DNA of 64,000 nt, taken from the NCBI GenBank assembly GCA_011799875.1, contig CM022301.1, forward strand, positions 329,464,853 through 329,528,852. The letters are read 5' to 3'. The stretch is from Thinopyrum elongatum. Taxonomy: Eukaryota; Streptophyta; Magnoliopsida; Poales; Poaceae. Positions within the stretch are counted from its first letter, which is position 1. Each line of letters begins with the position of its first letter. Position numbers and translations under genes: made by a program. The notes under the pieces are model-generated. The model made no database searches and was not told the origin of the DNA. It was given only the letters and a program-made list of their open reading frames with translations. This document shows, piece after piece, positions 44,590 through 56,000 of this stretch.

Positions 44590-44775
44590 CATCGTCTAGC
44601 CGCCACACACTTTATTTGGCCGAATACCCTCTTTTGACACTCGGCAAAGCCTTTGCCGAGTAAGAAACTTAATATACCCTGCTTTGTGTGAAGAGTGTAC
44701 GCCGAACACTTTTTACCGAGTGCAACACTTGGTAGAGACTTTGCCGAGTTGAAATGGCCCTTTGCCAAGTACACT
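44590..44775. repeat. Cluster of TTTGCCGAGT motifs
   Basis: CTCGGCAAAGCCTTTGCCGAG (44641-44661) is an inverted pair, followed by TTTACCGAGTGC, TTTGCCGAGTTG and TTTGCCAAGTAC. Such repeats are typical of subterminal regions of CACTA- or Mutator-like transposons in grasses. No terminus was identified. Confidence 0.45.
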
Positions 44776-44992
44776 GGGTGCTCCGCGGAGAAGGAGAATC
44801 CGGTAGCGGGTATCGCCAACTTTTTCATACAAAGATCTCGAATGAGAAACAATTCAGCTCCCGGTAGCATATCAACTAGTTTCTTTGATTAGTAAGCAAT
44901 ACAAAGAATATGAAAGATGATCAGTTCTCACCATTTACATGTCCTAATAGCGAAGTATAGGTTGTGTTATCCGGTCCACGACAAAGCTAGTT

Positions 44993-45614
44993 TTACACGT
45001 TGATGAAGGGCGCGCCGGTGATGATCTCTCTGGCGGCGAGCGCGACGAGACCGAGCATGGCGAAGCGGCCATTCCAGAGCTCTGCGTTGGCGTTCATGAT
45101 GGCGCCGGCTCTGCCCTCGGCGCTCTCGCCCTGGAGCAGCGGCACCAGCGAGGCCACGGACAGCACCGCCACGGAGTAGGCGAACCACGCCTGCCCGGTG
45201 CCGCTGCCGAGCTGCGAGAGGAGCCCGTCGCCACGGCCTGCCTCCACGGCGAGCGCAGTCACGAAACCCACCATGGCCAGCCGCCCGTTCATGCGCTCCG
45301 GCGCGGGTCCGGCGAATGCCAGCGCGTCCGAGATCGAGGTGCTCGCCTGTGTCGGGAACAAATATAAGAAACCTGCCACTGGACCGAGGAACGCTATGTA
45401 GAGGCTTAACTGATACTGCGCCGTGTTGCTTATGTGGATATATACGTACCTTGGGTTTGTTTGGCGGTGGTGCACTCGGGCCATCGGTTTGTGCCCTGAC
45501 GGTGAGGGTGCGTTGGCCCAGCGCAGGCAGAGACTGGGCACCGAAGTGGCCGGCTGAGCCACGCGGCAGGACGGCGGCACCGGCGAACGAGCTCATGGTC
45601 ATCATGGTTGCCAT
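44993..45614 (-). CDS. ELIP: Early light-inducible protein, copy 3 (two exons)
   Basis: Minus-strand exons 45450-45614 and 44993-45346 with a 103-bp GT-AG intron at the same phase-0 place as in copy 1; 172 residues. The transit peptide starts [10 protein letters not shown]. Helix I is [12 protein letters not shown] and helix [15 protein letters not shown], so the chlorophyll ligands are kept. Differences from copy 1 include Trp to Ser in SISDALAF just before helix I and Thr to Arg after helix III (LAAREIITG). The upstream TATA box reads TATAAA (45763-45768, minus strand), about 150 bp before the ATG, with the same flanking GGCC and CCCACTCACTCAAAAC text. Likely functional: light- and stress-inducible thylakoid photoprotection. 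Confidence 0.95.
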
Positions 45615-45762
45615 TAATCAGCCGCGGAAGGTGGACGAAGGAGAGAAGGAAGCTACAGATGCTGCAGCAAGGGAAGAATCGGCTAGACGATTGCTAGTAC
45701 TTGCTGTTTGTCGTGTGTCGCCGAGTGTTTGCTGGTGTATTGTTTTGAGTGAGTGGGCACAT

Positions 45763-45768
45763 TTTATA
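45763..45768 (-). promoter_or_regulatory. TATA box of ELIP copy 3
   Basis: TATAAA on the minus strand, at the same aligned place as 2815-2820 of copy 1. Upstream sequence is alignable with copy 1 to about 46395 and includes ACGT cores near 45820 and 45860. Confidence 0.7.
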
Positions 45769-46208
45769 GGCCACGCTCCGCGAGAGCCAATCCGTGACGA
45801 GGTGGCCGCGGCGGTGCCCACGTCGCGAGCGGCTCTCGGCCATGAAATGAATAGCCTCGACGTGGAGCGAGGCAGCGAGTACGCGGACGTGTGGAGGCCA
45901 ACCTGCGGAGGGCTTCCTTCGTAACCCGCCAAACAGTCAGACAAGTTGCAAAGCATAGAGGACAAGATTGTGTCGGCACGCAGCTCTATGTGATTCGGTT
46001 TTTGTTTCTCGCCCGAGCTAATCAAAAGCACTGTGAGAAAAACGTACGTTATGTGAACTTCGGAACCTCGCAGGCAAGAAAGCATGCATGTAAACTTTCT
46101 TCTCGACGGCCATTGTTGTACTCACGTGAGTATCATGCCATCATGCATACGCTGATCTGGCCTAAGTGGTACCAGCTATTCAAGGAACTATGAAGATTTT
46201 ATTTCTCT

Positions 46209-46396
46209 TTACAATGGCTCAATTGTGGTACTAGGGCCCTGAAGCCCGCGCTGCGAGTACTGTGTCCCACGGGTCGAACTCGCCCGGAATTCGATGATGT
46301 GCCCATGGCGCTTGCCCGTGAGAAACTCCTGCGGCAGCACCTCGCCTTGGTCGACACCGAGGAGGAGGAGGAGGTCACCCGCCGTGCCGGGGTGCA
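46209..46396 (-). pseudogene. Upstream ORF remnant paired with 2171-2374
   Basis: On the minus strand it reads AGDLLLLLGVDQGEVLPQEF and ends GPSTTIEPL-stop; copy 1 has the aligned end GPSTNIEPL-stop. The alignment stops where the LTR-like sequence begins at 46397, so the frame was cut by that insertion. Identity of the protein unknown. Confidence 0.35.
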
Positions 46397-47095
46397 TGTC
46401 GTGGGAGCGATTCCGACAGTACGAAGGGGGTAGGGTAAAGGAGCATGATCTATCGAGATGCAAATGGGTGACACGGTGGTTTTATCGAGTTCGGGCCTCT
46501 CACGGTGGAGATAACAACCCTACGTCTCGTGCTCCGGAGAGGCTTTGCTTTATCTGAGTATGTATCCGGAGATTACAATGTATGTGTGGGAGAGAGAAGA
46601 ACGGATCTTCATGCCTGGACAAGTCCTGGGACTAATGGCGAGAGAGAGAGAGCTAGGAGGAGAAGAATGAGGCCCCCAAGTCTAGTGGTGGGGGGTGGCT
46701 TATATAGAGTGCGCCACCCCCTCACCTCCTATGTTACAAAGTGGGGCACGAATGCCATAATGCCAACTCACTACCAAGCCTTCACTATGAGAATGATGCT
46801 TTGACTGCTTTGCTGCCTGCTGGTCTTCGTATACCCGAGTGAGTCGTACGGTCGAGTGGTGAACTGTCATCCGAGTGGATGGTACGTTGCTTGTCCGAGT
46901 GGATAGTATGCTGCTTGTCCGAGTGGAATGAGTTCGTCGAGTGGAGTGCTATGCTCCGAGTGGTCTGTTGCCTTCCGAGTGAATGTCACTCTGCAGAAAA
47001 TCTGACTGCTGATCTGGCCCTGGGGCCTAGTATAAGGTGTGTGGTGTCCTAGGGTAGGGTCTTTAGGTCAAGCCTGTTACCCTACCCCCAATACA
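46397..47095 (+). repeat. LTR-like sequence of a gypsy-type element
   Basis: TGTCGTGGGAGCGATTCCGA start, a TATATAG box (46701-46707) in CTTATATAGAGTGCGCC, and an end near ...CCTACCCCCAATACA. This arrangement and the following TTAGCCCCCGAATCGG are familiar from Triticeae LTR elements whose leaders are rich in CCGAGTG. No second LTR lies in the window, so the boundaries and the class are provisional. Confidence 0.5.
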
Positions 47096-47407
47096 TGTCC
47101 TCGTCATTAGCCCCCGAATCGGTCGAGGTTGAGCGGGTCGAGTCAAGGTGAATTCTCAGATGAGTCGAGTGCTACGGAGGCGCTCATGAACTCCCTCTGT
47201 TCACCAGGCGGTCTCATCTCCGCGTGTTGCCTTGACGGATTCTGGACTACATGGTGTCCGAGTGAAATGAGCTCAAACGGGTCCTCGGAGGAGCGTTAAA
47301 CTCACCTTATAGCAATTTTTTTTATTGAAGTGATTTGGAGCTAGTCCTGCATCGAGTAACTGATTACTCGGAATTTCTTCACGCTTCGAACGCGTCTTTT
47401 TTTTGCT

Positions 47408-47697
47408 GTTTGGCCGTCACTCGGACCGGGTGGACCGTTCCGAGTGGATACCATTCCAGTGGGGGCACGCTGAGTGCACCCACTGGGTGTAGTCCCCGAG
47501 ACTGCCGTCGACTGCGGGCAGTCGGCGGGAGTCTTAGAGCCTGTCTTTTTTGTTGTTGTTTGGCCGTCACACGGACCGGGCGGACCGTTCCGAGTGGATA
47601 CCATTCCAGTGGGGGCACGCTGAGTGCACCCACTGGGTGTAGTCCCCGAGACCGCCGTCGACTGCGGGCAGTCGGCGGGGGTCTTAGAGCCTGTATT
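47408..47697 (+). repeat. 150-bp tandem duplication
   Basis: Two copies, starting at 47408 and 47558, share TTTGGCCGTCAC, CGGACCGTTCCGAGTGG..., GTGCACCCACTGGGTGTAGT and GACTGCGGGCAGTCGGCGGG with only a few substitutions. The second copy is slightly shorter. Confidence 0.9.
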
Positions 47698-48624
47698 CTG
47701 GTCTGGAACTGAATTAAACAGGTGAACCCTCGTGCGCTCGGCACGGTAAATGACTTTAGCCTAGAACTGTGGCGGGTCATCATGCATTCGGAATGGGTCA
47801 TCATGCACTCGTCATGGTAAATAAGTTCAGCCTGGAGCTGAATCAGTCGGATTGATCTTCATGCACTTGGCATGGTAAGAAAATTCATCCTGGAACTGGG
47901 TCAAGCAGGTGAATCTTCGTGCACTCAGCACGGTAAATAACTTCGGTCTTGAAACTGCCGACTGGAGAGAAAAGTTGGACACTGCAAGGAGTACTTGTTC
48001 CGGTAGTACTTCTTACATTGACCGATAGCTTCTTGTTTTCACCCTTTTGCATGAAAGGGGTATTTGTCCGAGTGGACATGCTTCCCGACTGATCGGGGTA
48101 TGTTGACTACAAGAAAAACTTGGTGGCACTCGTATGTCTCCCGGAGGAGATAGACTAGTGGTCCGATGTGGACGTGCCATGAAACCCGAGTGGTGAGGCT
48201 AGCGCGTGGACTGACTCTCCAGAGAGAGGCCACTCATTATCCCGGGGGAACACCAGCACATGCCGTCTCTGAGTTCAAGTTTGTGAAACTGATGCCTTGG
48301 AGCCTAGAAGAAGGGCCAAGTATATCCGTAGAGGAGCATCGTTTTCACCCTTTTGCAGCCCCGAAGATGACTCTAGGTAACGATTTGGGCAATCGTCCGA
48401 GTGGATAATGCGACCCTTATAGATCTTTGGCGGACCGAGCGTGTATGGTCAGAAAAATGTTCTTGATGTGATCAACAGGTTGATCAAATGGGCGTAACCT
48501 CTGAGGGTGGCATGGCCCACGGCTGTGTGTAGCCCCCGAGTGATGCTCGAGAGAGGTAAGCTTTCTACAGAGTGCGATATGAGGTTTGATCATATGAGTA
48601 ACTTAGTCGTTCCCGTGTTGGGGT

Positions 48625-48955
48625 GTAGTGGTGAAGACATGTCCAACCGAGTGGCGACGCGCGGGGCGACCGAGTGGTGATAAGGTGACCAACCGAGTGG
48701 CGACGCGTGGGGCGGTCGAGGGGCGAGGATGTGGACAGCCGAGTGACGACGCGCGGGGCGGCCGAGTGGTGAAGACGTGAACAACCGAGTGGCGACGCGC
48801 GAAGCGGCCGAGTGGTGAAGTCGTGCACAACGGAGTGGCGACGCGCATGGCGGCCGAGTAATGATGTGCGAGGTGGCCGAGCGAAGGACTACGTGTCCAG
48901 CCAAGTGGCGACACATGGGATGGCCGAGTGAAGGATTACGTGTCCAGCCAAGTGG
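48625..48955 (+). repeat. Short degenerate array of the 46-bp-type unit
   Basis: About eight diverged units of the type CAACCGAGTGGCGACGCGCG ... GGCCGAGTGGTGA, with unit lengths of about 38-48 bp and variable linkers (GACATGTCC, GATGTGGAC, GACGTGAAC, GACTACGTGTCC). They are more diverged from each other than units of the main array. Confidence 0.8.
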
Positions 48956-50082
48956 AAAAAATGGTCTTCAAAGGAGTTAGCCAGATGCTTTCGAAGCTGA
49001 TGCAGCGACGAGGTCGGTGTAGAGTGGTTGCGATGCAACAAGTCTGGCGTGACAACTGAGCCTAAGTAGGAATGAAGATGGCGCGTAGAGTGTCTGAGTG
49101 ATTATGAAACTTGTCAAAGTGACGGATCGAATGCACTTGTGGAAGTGAAGGATCTGACTGGTGATGAAGTACTCGACCACTCAGGAGAGTGTCATTCCGA
49201 ATGAGCTGCAGCTCCCGAGTGCGGCGTAGCCCCCGAGCATACTACAGGCTTCGACAACGGACACGTCAGAATACGAGAAATATAGTTTTGAATGGATAAT
49301 TTGTAATTCATCGAGTCGGACTCGGGTAAAGATGAGGAGAAGTTTCCGAGTGATGCTCGAAAGAGGCAAACTCGTAAAGGAGTGAAGTGTGTTGTTTGGT
49401 TACAAAAGTGACTTATCTGCTTATGCCTGACGAGGTCTATATCATTGATACGATGAAGATGATTCCACGGAGGGGTTGGCCGGATGTGTTTGAAGTCAAC
49501 AGAGCGACAAGGTCGGTGTTGTGGTACGCTAGGACCGGTACGGTGACCGAATCCGAGAAGCGATGAAGTTGGCGCATAGGGCCATGGAGTGATCGCGTAA
49601 CTTGTGTAAGAAAAATAGCATAAGCCAACGTAACAATTTCTTGAGGAAATTTGATGTGTGCTGAAATGATTTGTGTAAGAAACACAAATAGACACCCGCT
49701 GGGTGTGCAAGGGGTTTGCTGGTTCAGCGCCAGCAAGAGTCTAAAAGAGTGAAGGATCCAACCGGACATGTTGGAGTGCTGGCTCAAATAAAACGGAAGT
49801 GTAGCGTTCCGACTGAATTGCAGCCCCCGAGGACCGATGCAAACTCGAAATGAAGAACACAAGGTGTTCGTCATTGACGTATGCGAAAAAATGGAAGTTG
49901 GACTCGGGAGTCACATAACCAGTACTAAGCAAGTATGTGAAAATAAGCAGCCGAGCGTAGAGGTACACTCGGTGGCATGGCCTCCGAGTGAACGTGATGT
50001 GTGAATTACAGGATACTCGGAAATGCGGAAATAACAGAATGTAGCGCATGTAGAATGACTTAGCTGTCTGAAGGCGCGCGAG

Positions 50083-53000
50083 TGGCCGAGTGGTGATGAG
50101 GTGACCAACCTAGAAGCGACGCGCGGGGCGGCCGAGGGGTGATGTGGTGACCAACCGAGAGGCGATGCGCGGGGCGGCCGACTGGTGATGAGGTGACCAA
50201 CCAAGCGGCGACGCGCGGGGCGGCCGACTGGTGATGAGGTGACAAACCAAGAGGCGACGCGCGGGGCGGCCGAGTGGTGATGAGGTGACCAACCAAGAGG
50301 CGACGCGCGGGGCGGCCGAGTGGTGATGAGGTGACCAACCAAGAGGCGACGCGCGGGGCGGCCGAGTGGTGATGAGGTGACCAACCGAGTGGCGACGCGT
50401 GGGGCGGCCGAGTGGTGATGAGGTGACAACCAAGAGGCGACACGCGGGGCGGCTGAGTGGTGATGAGGTGACCAACCAAGAGACGACGCGCGGGGCGGCC
50501 GAGTGGTGATGAAGGTGACAACCAAGAGGCGCGCGCGGGGCGGCCGAGTGGTGATGAGGTGACCAACCATGAGGCGACAACACACGCGGGCGGCCGAGTG
50601 GTGATGAGGTGACCAACGCAATGGCGACGCGCGGGGCGGCCGAGTGGTGATGAGGTGACCACCGAGAGGCGACGCGCGGGGCGGCCGAGTGGTGATGAGG
50701 TGACCAACCGATGGCGACGTGCGGGGCGGCTGAGTGGTGATGAGGTGACCAACCGAGGGGGCGACGCGCGGGGCAGCCGAGTGGTGATGAGTGTGACTGC
50801 AACCGAGTGGAGACGCCGGACGGCCAGTTATTGATGGTGAAAAACCAAGTGGTGACGCGCGGGGCGGTCGATTGGTGATGAGGTGACCAACCGAGTGGCG
50901 ACGCGCGGGGCGGCCGAGTGGTGATGAGGTGACCAACCAAGTGGCGACGCGCGGGGCGGCCGAGTGGTGATGAGGTGACCAACCAAGAAGCGACGCGCGG
51001 GGCGGCCGAGTGGTGATGAGGTGACCAACCGAGAGGCGACGCGCGGGGCGGCCGAGTGGTGATGTGGTGACCAACCGAGTGGCGACGCGCAGGGCGGCCG
51101 AGTGGTGATGAGGTGACCAACCAAGAGGCGACGCGCGGGGCGGCCGAGTGGTGATGAGGTGACCAACCAAGAGGCGACGCGCGGGGCGGCCGAGTGGTGA
51201 TGAGGTGACCAACCGAGTGGCGACGCGCGGGGCGGCCGAGTGGTGATGAGGTGACGCGCGGGGCGGCCGAGTGGTGATGTGGTGACCAACCGAGAGGCGA
51301 CGCGCGGGGCGGCCGAGTGGAGATGAGGTGACCAACCAAGTGGCGACGCGCGGGGTGGCCGAGTGGTGATGAGGTGACGAACCAAGAGGGGACGCGCGGG
51401 GCGGCCGAGTGGTGATGAGGTGACCAACCAAGTGGCGACGCGCGGGGCGGCCGAGTGGTGATGAGGTGACAACCAAGAGGCGACGCGCGGGGCGGCCGAG
51501 TGGTGATGAGGTGACCAACCGAGAGGCGACGCGCGGGGCGGCCGAGTGGTGATGAGGTGACCAACCGAGAGGCGACGCGCGGGGCGGCCGAGTGGTGATG
51601 AGGTGACCAACCGAGTGGCGACGCGCGGGGCGGCCGAGTGGTGATGAGTGACCACCGAGTGGGACGCGGGGCGGCCGAGTGGCGGAGTTGACCAACCGAG
51701 TGGCGACGCGCGGGGCGGCCGACAGGTGATGAGGTGACCAACCAAGAGGCGACGCGCGGGGACGGCCGAGTGGTGTGAGGTGACCGACAAGAGGAGACGC
51801 GCGGGGCGGCCGAGTGGTGATGTGGTGACCAACCGAATGGCGACGCGCGGGGCGGCCGACTGGTGATGAGGTGACAAACCAAGAGGCGACGCGCGGGGCG
51901 GCCGAGTGGTGATGAGGTGACCAACCAAGAGGCGACGCCGGGGGCGCCGAGTGGTGATGAGGTGACCAACCACGAGGCGACTCCGCGGGGCGGCCGAGTG
52001 GTGATGAGGTGACCAACCGAGTGGCGACGCGCGGGGCGGCCGAGTGGTGATGAGGTGACGCGCGGGGCGGCCGAGTGGTGATGTGGTCACCAACCGAGAG
52101 GCGACGCGCGGGGCGGCCGAGTGGTGATGAGGTGACCAACCAGTGGCGACGCGCGGGCGGCCGAGTGGTGATGACTACGAACCAAGAGGCGACGCGCGGG
52201 GCGGCCGAGTGGTGATGAGGTGACCAACCGAGAGGCGACGCGCGGGCGGGCCGAGTGGTGATGGGTGCCAACCGAGAGGCGACGCGCGGGGCGGCCGAGT
52301 GGCGATGAGGTGACCAACCGAGTGGCGACGCGCGGGCGGCCGAGTGGCGATGAGGTGACAACCGAGTGGCGCCGCGCGGGGCGGCCGAGTGGTGATGAGG
52401 TGACCAACCAGAGGCGACGCGCGGGGCGGCCGACTGGTGATGAGTGAAACCAAGAGGCGACGCGCGGGGCGGCCGAGTGGTGATGAGGTGACCAACCAAG
52501 AGGCGACGCGCGGGGCGGCCGAGTGGTGATTAGGTGACCAACCGAGAGGCGACGCGCGGGCGGCCGAGTGGTGATGAGGTGACCAACCGAGTGGCGACGC
52601 GCGGGCGGCCGAGTGGTGATGTGTGACCAACCGAGAGACGACGCGCGGGGCGCCGAGTGGAGATGAGGTGACAACCAGAGGCGACGCGTGGGGCGGCCGA
52701 GTGGTGATGAGGTACCAACCAAGTGGCGACGCGCGGGGCGGCCGAGTGGTGATGAGGTGACCAACCAAGTGGCGACGCGCGGGGCGGCCGAGTGGTGATG
52801 AGGTGACCAACCGAGAGGCTGACGCGCGGGGCGGCCGAGTGGTGATAGGTGACCACCGAGAGGCGACGCGCGGGGCGGCCGAGTGGTGATGAGGTGACCA
52901 ACCGAGAGCGACGCGCGGGCGGCCGAGTGGTGATGAGGTGACCAACCGAGTGGCGACGCGCAGGCGCCGAGTGGTGATGAGGTGTACCAACCAGAGGGCG

Positions 53001-56000
53001 ACGCGCGGGGCGGCCGAGTGTGATGAGGTGACCAACCAAGAGGCGACGCGCGGGGGCGCCGAGTGGTGATGAGGTGACCAACCGATGGCGACGCGCGGGG
53101 CGGCCGAGTGTGTGATGAGGTGACGCGCGGGGCGGCCGGTGGTGTGATATGGTGACCACCGAGAGGCGACGCGCGGGGCGGCCGAGTGGAGATGAGGTGA
53201 CCACCCAAGTGGCGACGCCGGGGTGGCCGAGTGTGATGAGGTGACGAACCAGAGGCGACGTGCGGGGCGGCCGATGGTGAGAGGTGACCAACCGTGGCGA
53301 CGCGCGGGGCGGCCGAGTGGTGATGAGGTGACCAACCGAGTGGCGACGCGCGGGGCGGCCGAGTGGCGATGAGGTGACCAACCGAGTGGCGACGCGCGGG
53401 GCGGCCGAGTGGTGATGAGGAGACCAACCAAGAGGCGACGCGCGGGGCGGCCGAGTGGTGATAAGGTGACCAACCAAGAGGCGACGCGCGGGGCGGCCGA
53501 GTGGTGATGAGGTGACCAACCGAGTGGCGACGCGCGGGGCGGCCGAGTGGCGATGAGGTGACCAACCGAGTGGCGACGCGCGGGGCGGCCGAGTGGTGAT
53601 GAGGTGACCAACCAAGAGGCGACGCGCGGGACGGCCGAGTGGTGATGAGGTGACCAACCAAGAGGAGACGCGCGGGGCGGCCGAGTGGTGATGTGGTGAC
53701 CCACCGAATGGCGACGCGCGGGGCGGCCGACTGTGATGAGGTGACAAACCAGAGGGATGCGCGGGGCGGCCGAGTGGTGATGAGGTGACCAACCAAGGCG
53801 ACGCGCGGAGCGGCCGAGTGGTGATGAGTGACCAACCATGACGCGACGCGCGGCGGCCGAGTGGTGATGAGGTGCACCAACCGAGTGGCGACGCGCGGGC
53901 GGCCGGCCGAGTGTGTATGAGGTGACGCGCGGGGCGGCCCGAGTGGTGATGTGGTCACCAACCGAGAGCGACGCGCGGGGCGGCCGAGTGGAGATGAGGT
54001 GACCAACCAAGTGGCGACGCGCGGGGCGCCGAGTGGTGATGACGTGACGAACCAAGAGCCGACGCGCGGGCGGCCGAGTGGTTGTGAGGTGACCAACCGA
54101 GATGCGAGCGCGGGGCGGCCGAGTGTGATGAGGTGACCAACCGAGAGCGACGCGCGGGGCCCGAGTGGCGATGAGTGACCAACCGAGTGGCGACGCGCGG
54201 GCGGCCGAGTGGTGAGGTGACCAACCAAGAGGCAACCGCGGGCGGCCGTTGTGTGAGGTGACCAACCGAATGCGACGCGCGGGGCGCCGACTGGTGATGA
54301 GGTGACAAACCAAGAGGCGACGCGCGGGGCGGCCGAGTGGTGATGAGGTGACCAACCAAGAACGACGCGCGGGCGGCCGAGTGGTGATGAGGTGACCAAC
54401 CAGAGGCGACGCGCGGTGGGGCCCGAGTGGTGATGAGGTGACCAACCGGTGGCGACGCGCTGTGGCCGAGTGGTGATAGGTGACGCCCGGGCGGCCAGTG
54501 GTGATGGGTACCAACCGAGAGCGACGCGCGGGGCGGCCGAGTGGAGATAGTGTACCAACCAAGTGGCGAGCGCGGGTTGCAGTGGTGCTGAGGTGACGAA
54601 CCAAGAGGCGACGCGTGGGGCGCCGATGGTGATGAGGTGACCAACCAAGTGGCGACGCGCGGGCGCGAGTGGTGATGAGGTGACTACCAACAGGCGACGC
54701 GCGGGGCGCCGAGTGGTGATGAGGTGACCAACCGAGAGGCGACGCGCGGGGCGGCCGAGTGGTGATGAGGTGCCAACCGGAGGCAGCGCGTGGCGGCCGA
54801 TGGTGATAGGTGACCAACCGTGGCGACGCGCGGGGCGGCCGAGTGGTGATGTGGTGACCAACCGAGTGGCGACGCGCAGGGCGGCCGAGTGGTGATGAGT
54901 GGACCAACCAAGAGGCGACGCGCGGGGCGGCCGAGTGGTGATGAGGTGCAACCAAGAGGCGACGCGCGGGCGCCGATGGTGATGAGGTGACCAACGAATG
55001 GCGACCGCGCGGGGCGGCCGAGTGGTGAGTAGGTGACGCGCGGGCGGCCGAGTGGTGATATGGTGACCACCGAAGGCGACGCGCGGGGCGGCCGGTGGAG
55101 ATAGGTGCCAACCAAGTGCGACGCGCGGGTGGCCGAGTGGTGATGAGGTGGACGACCAAGAGGCGACGCGCGGGGCGGCCGAGTGTGATGAGTGACCAAC
55201 CAAGTGGCGACGCGCGGGCGGCCGAGTGGTGATGAGGTGACCACCAAGAGGCGACTCGCGGGGCGGCGTGGTGATGAGGTGACAACCGATAGCGACGCGC
55301 GGGGCGGCCGAGTGGTGATGAGGACCACCGAGAGGCAACGCGCGGGTGGCGGCCGAGTTGGTGATGAGGTGGACCAACCGAGTGGCGACGCGCGGGGCGG
55401 CCGGTGGCGATGAGGTGACCAACCGAGTGGCGACGCCCGGGCGGCCGAGTGGCGATGAGGTGACCAACCGAGTGGCGACGCCGGGGCCAGTGGTGAGGTG
55501 ACCAACCAAGAGGCGACGCGCGGGCGCCGAGTGGTGATGAGGTGACCACCGAGTGGCGACGCGCGGGCGGGCCGACTGGTGATGAGGTGACCACCCAGCG
55601 GCGACGCGCGGGTCCGACTGGTGATGAGGTGACAAACCAGAGGCGACGTGCGGGGCGGCTGAGTGGTGATGGGTGACCAACCAAGAGGCGACGCGCGGGG
55701 CGGCCGAGTGGTGATGAGGTGACCAACCAAGAGGCGACGCGTGGGGCGGCCGAGTGGTGATGAGGTGACCAACCGAGTAGCGACGCGTGGGGCGGCCGAG
55801 TGGTGATGAGGTGACAACCAAGAGGCGACACGCGGGGCGGCTGAGTGGTGATGAGGTGACCAACCAAGAGACGACGCGCGGGGCGGCCGAGTGGTGATGA
55901 GGTGACCAACCAAGAGGCGACGCGCGGGGCGGCCGAGTGGAGATAAGGTGACCAACCAAGAGGCGACACGCGGGGCGGCCGAGTGGTGATGAGGTGACCA

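Larger units (their letters stand above)
47096..50082 (+). other. Non-coding internal region rich in CCGAGTG
   Basis: No gene is supported on either strand. CCGAGTG and GCCCCCGAG recur (AGCCCCCGAG-like near 47104, 48531, 49227 and 49823). It contains a 150-bp tandem duplication at 47408-47697 and the short, degenerate 46-bp-type array at 48625-48955. It reads as the leader of the LTR element whose LTR lies at 46397. Confidence 0.5.

Noticed and set aside
48103..48120. CACTA transposon terminus (GACTACAAGAAAAACTT)
   Set aside because: It resembles CACTACAAGAAAA only in part, lacks the first bases and has no partner end.
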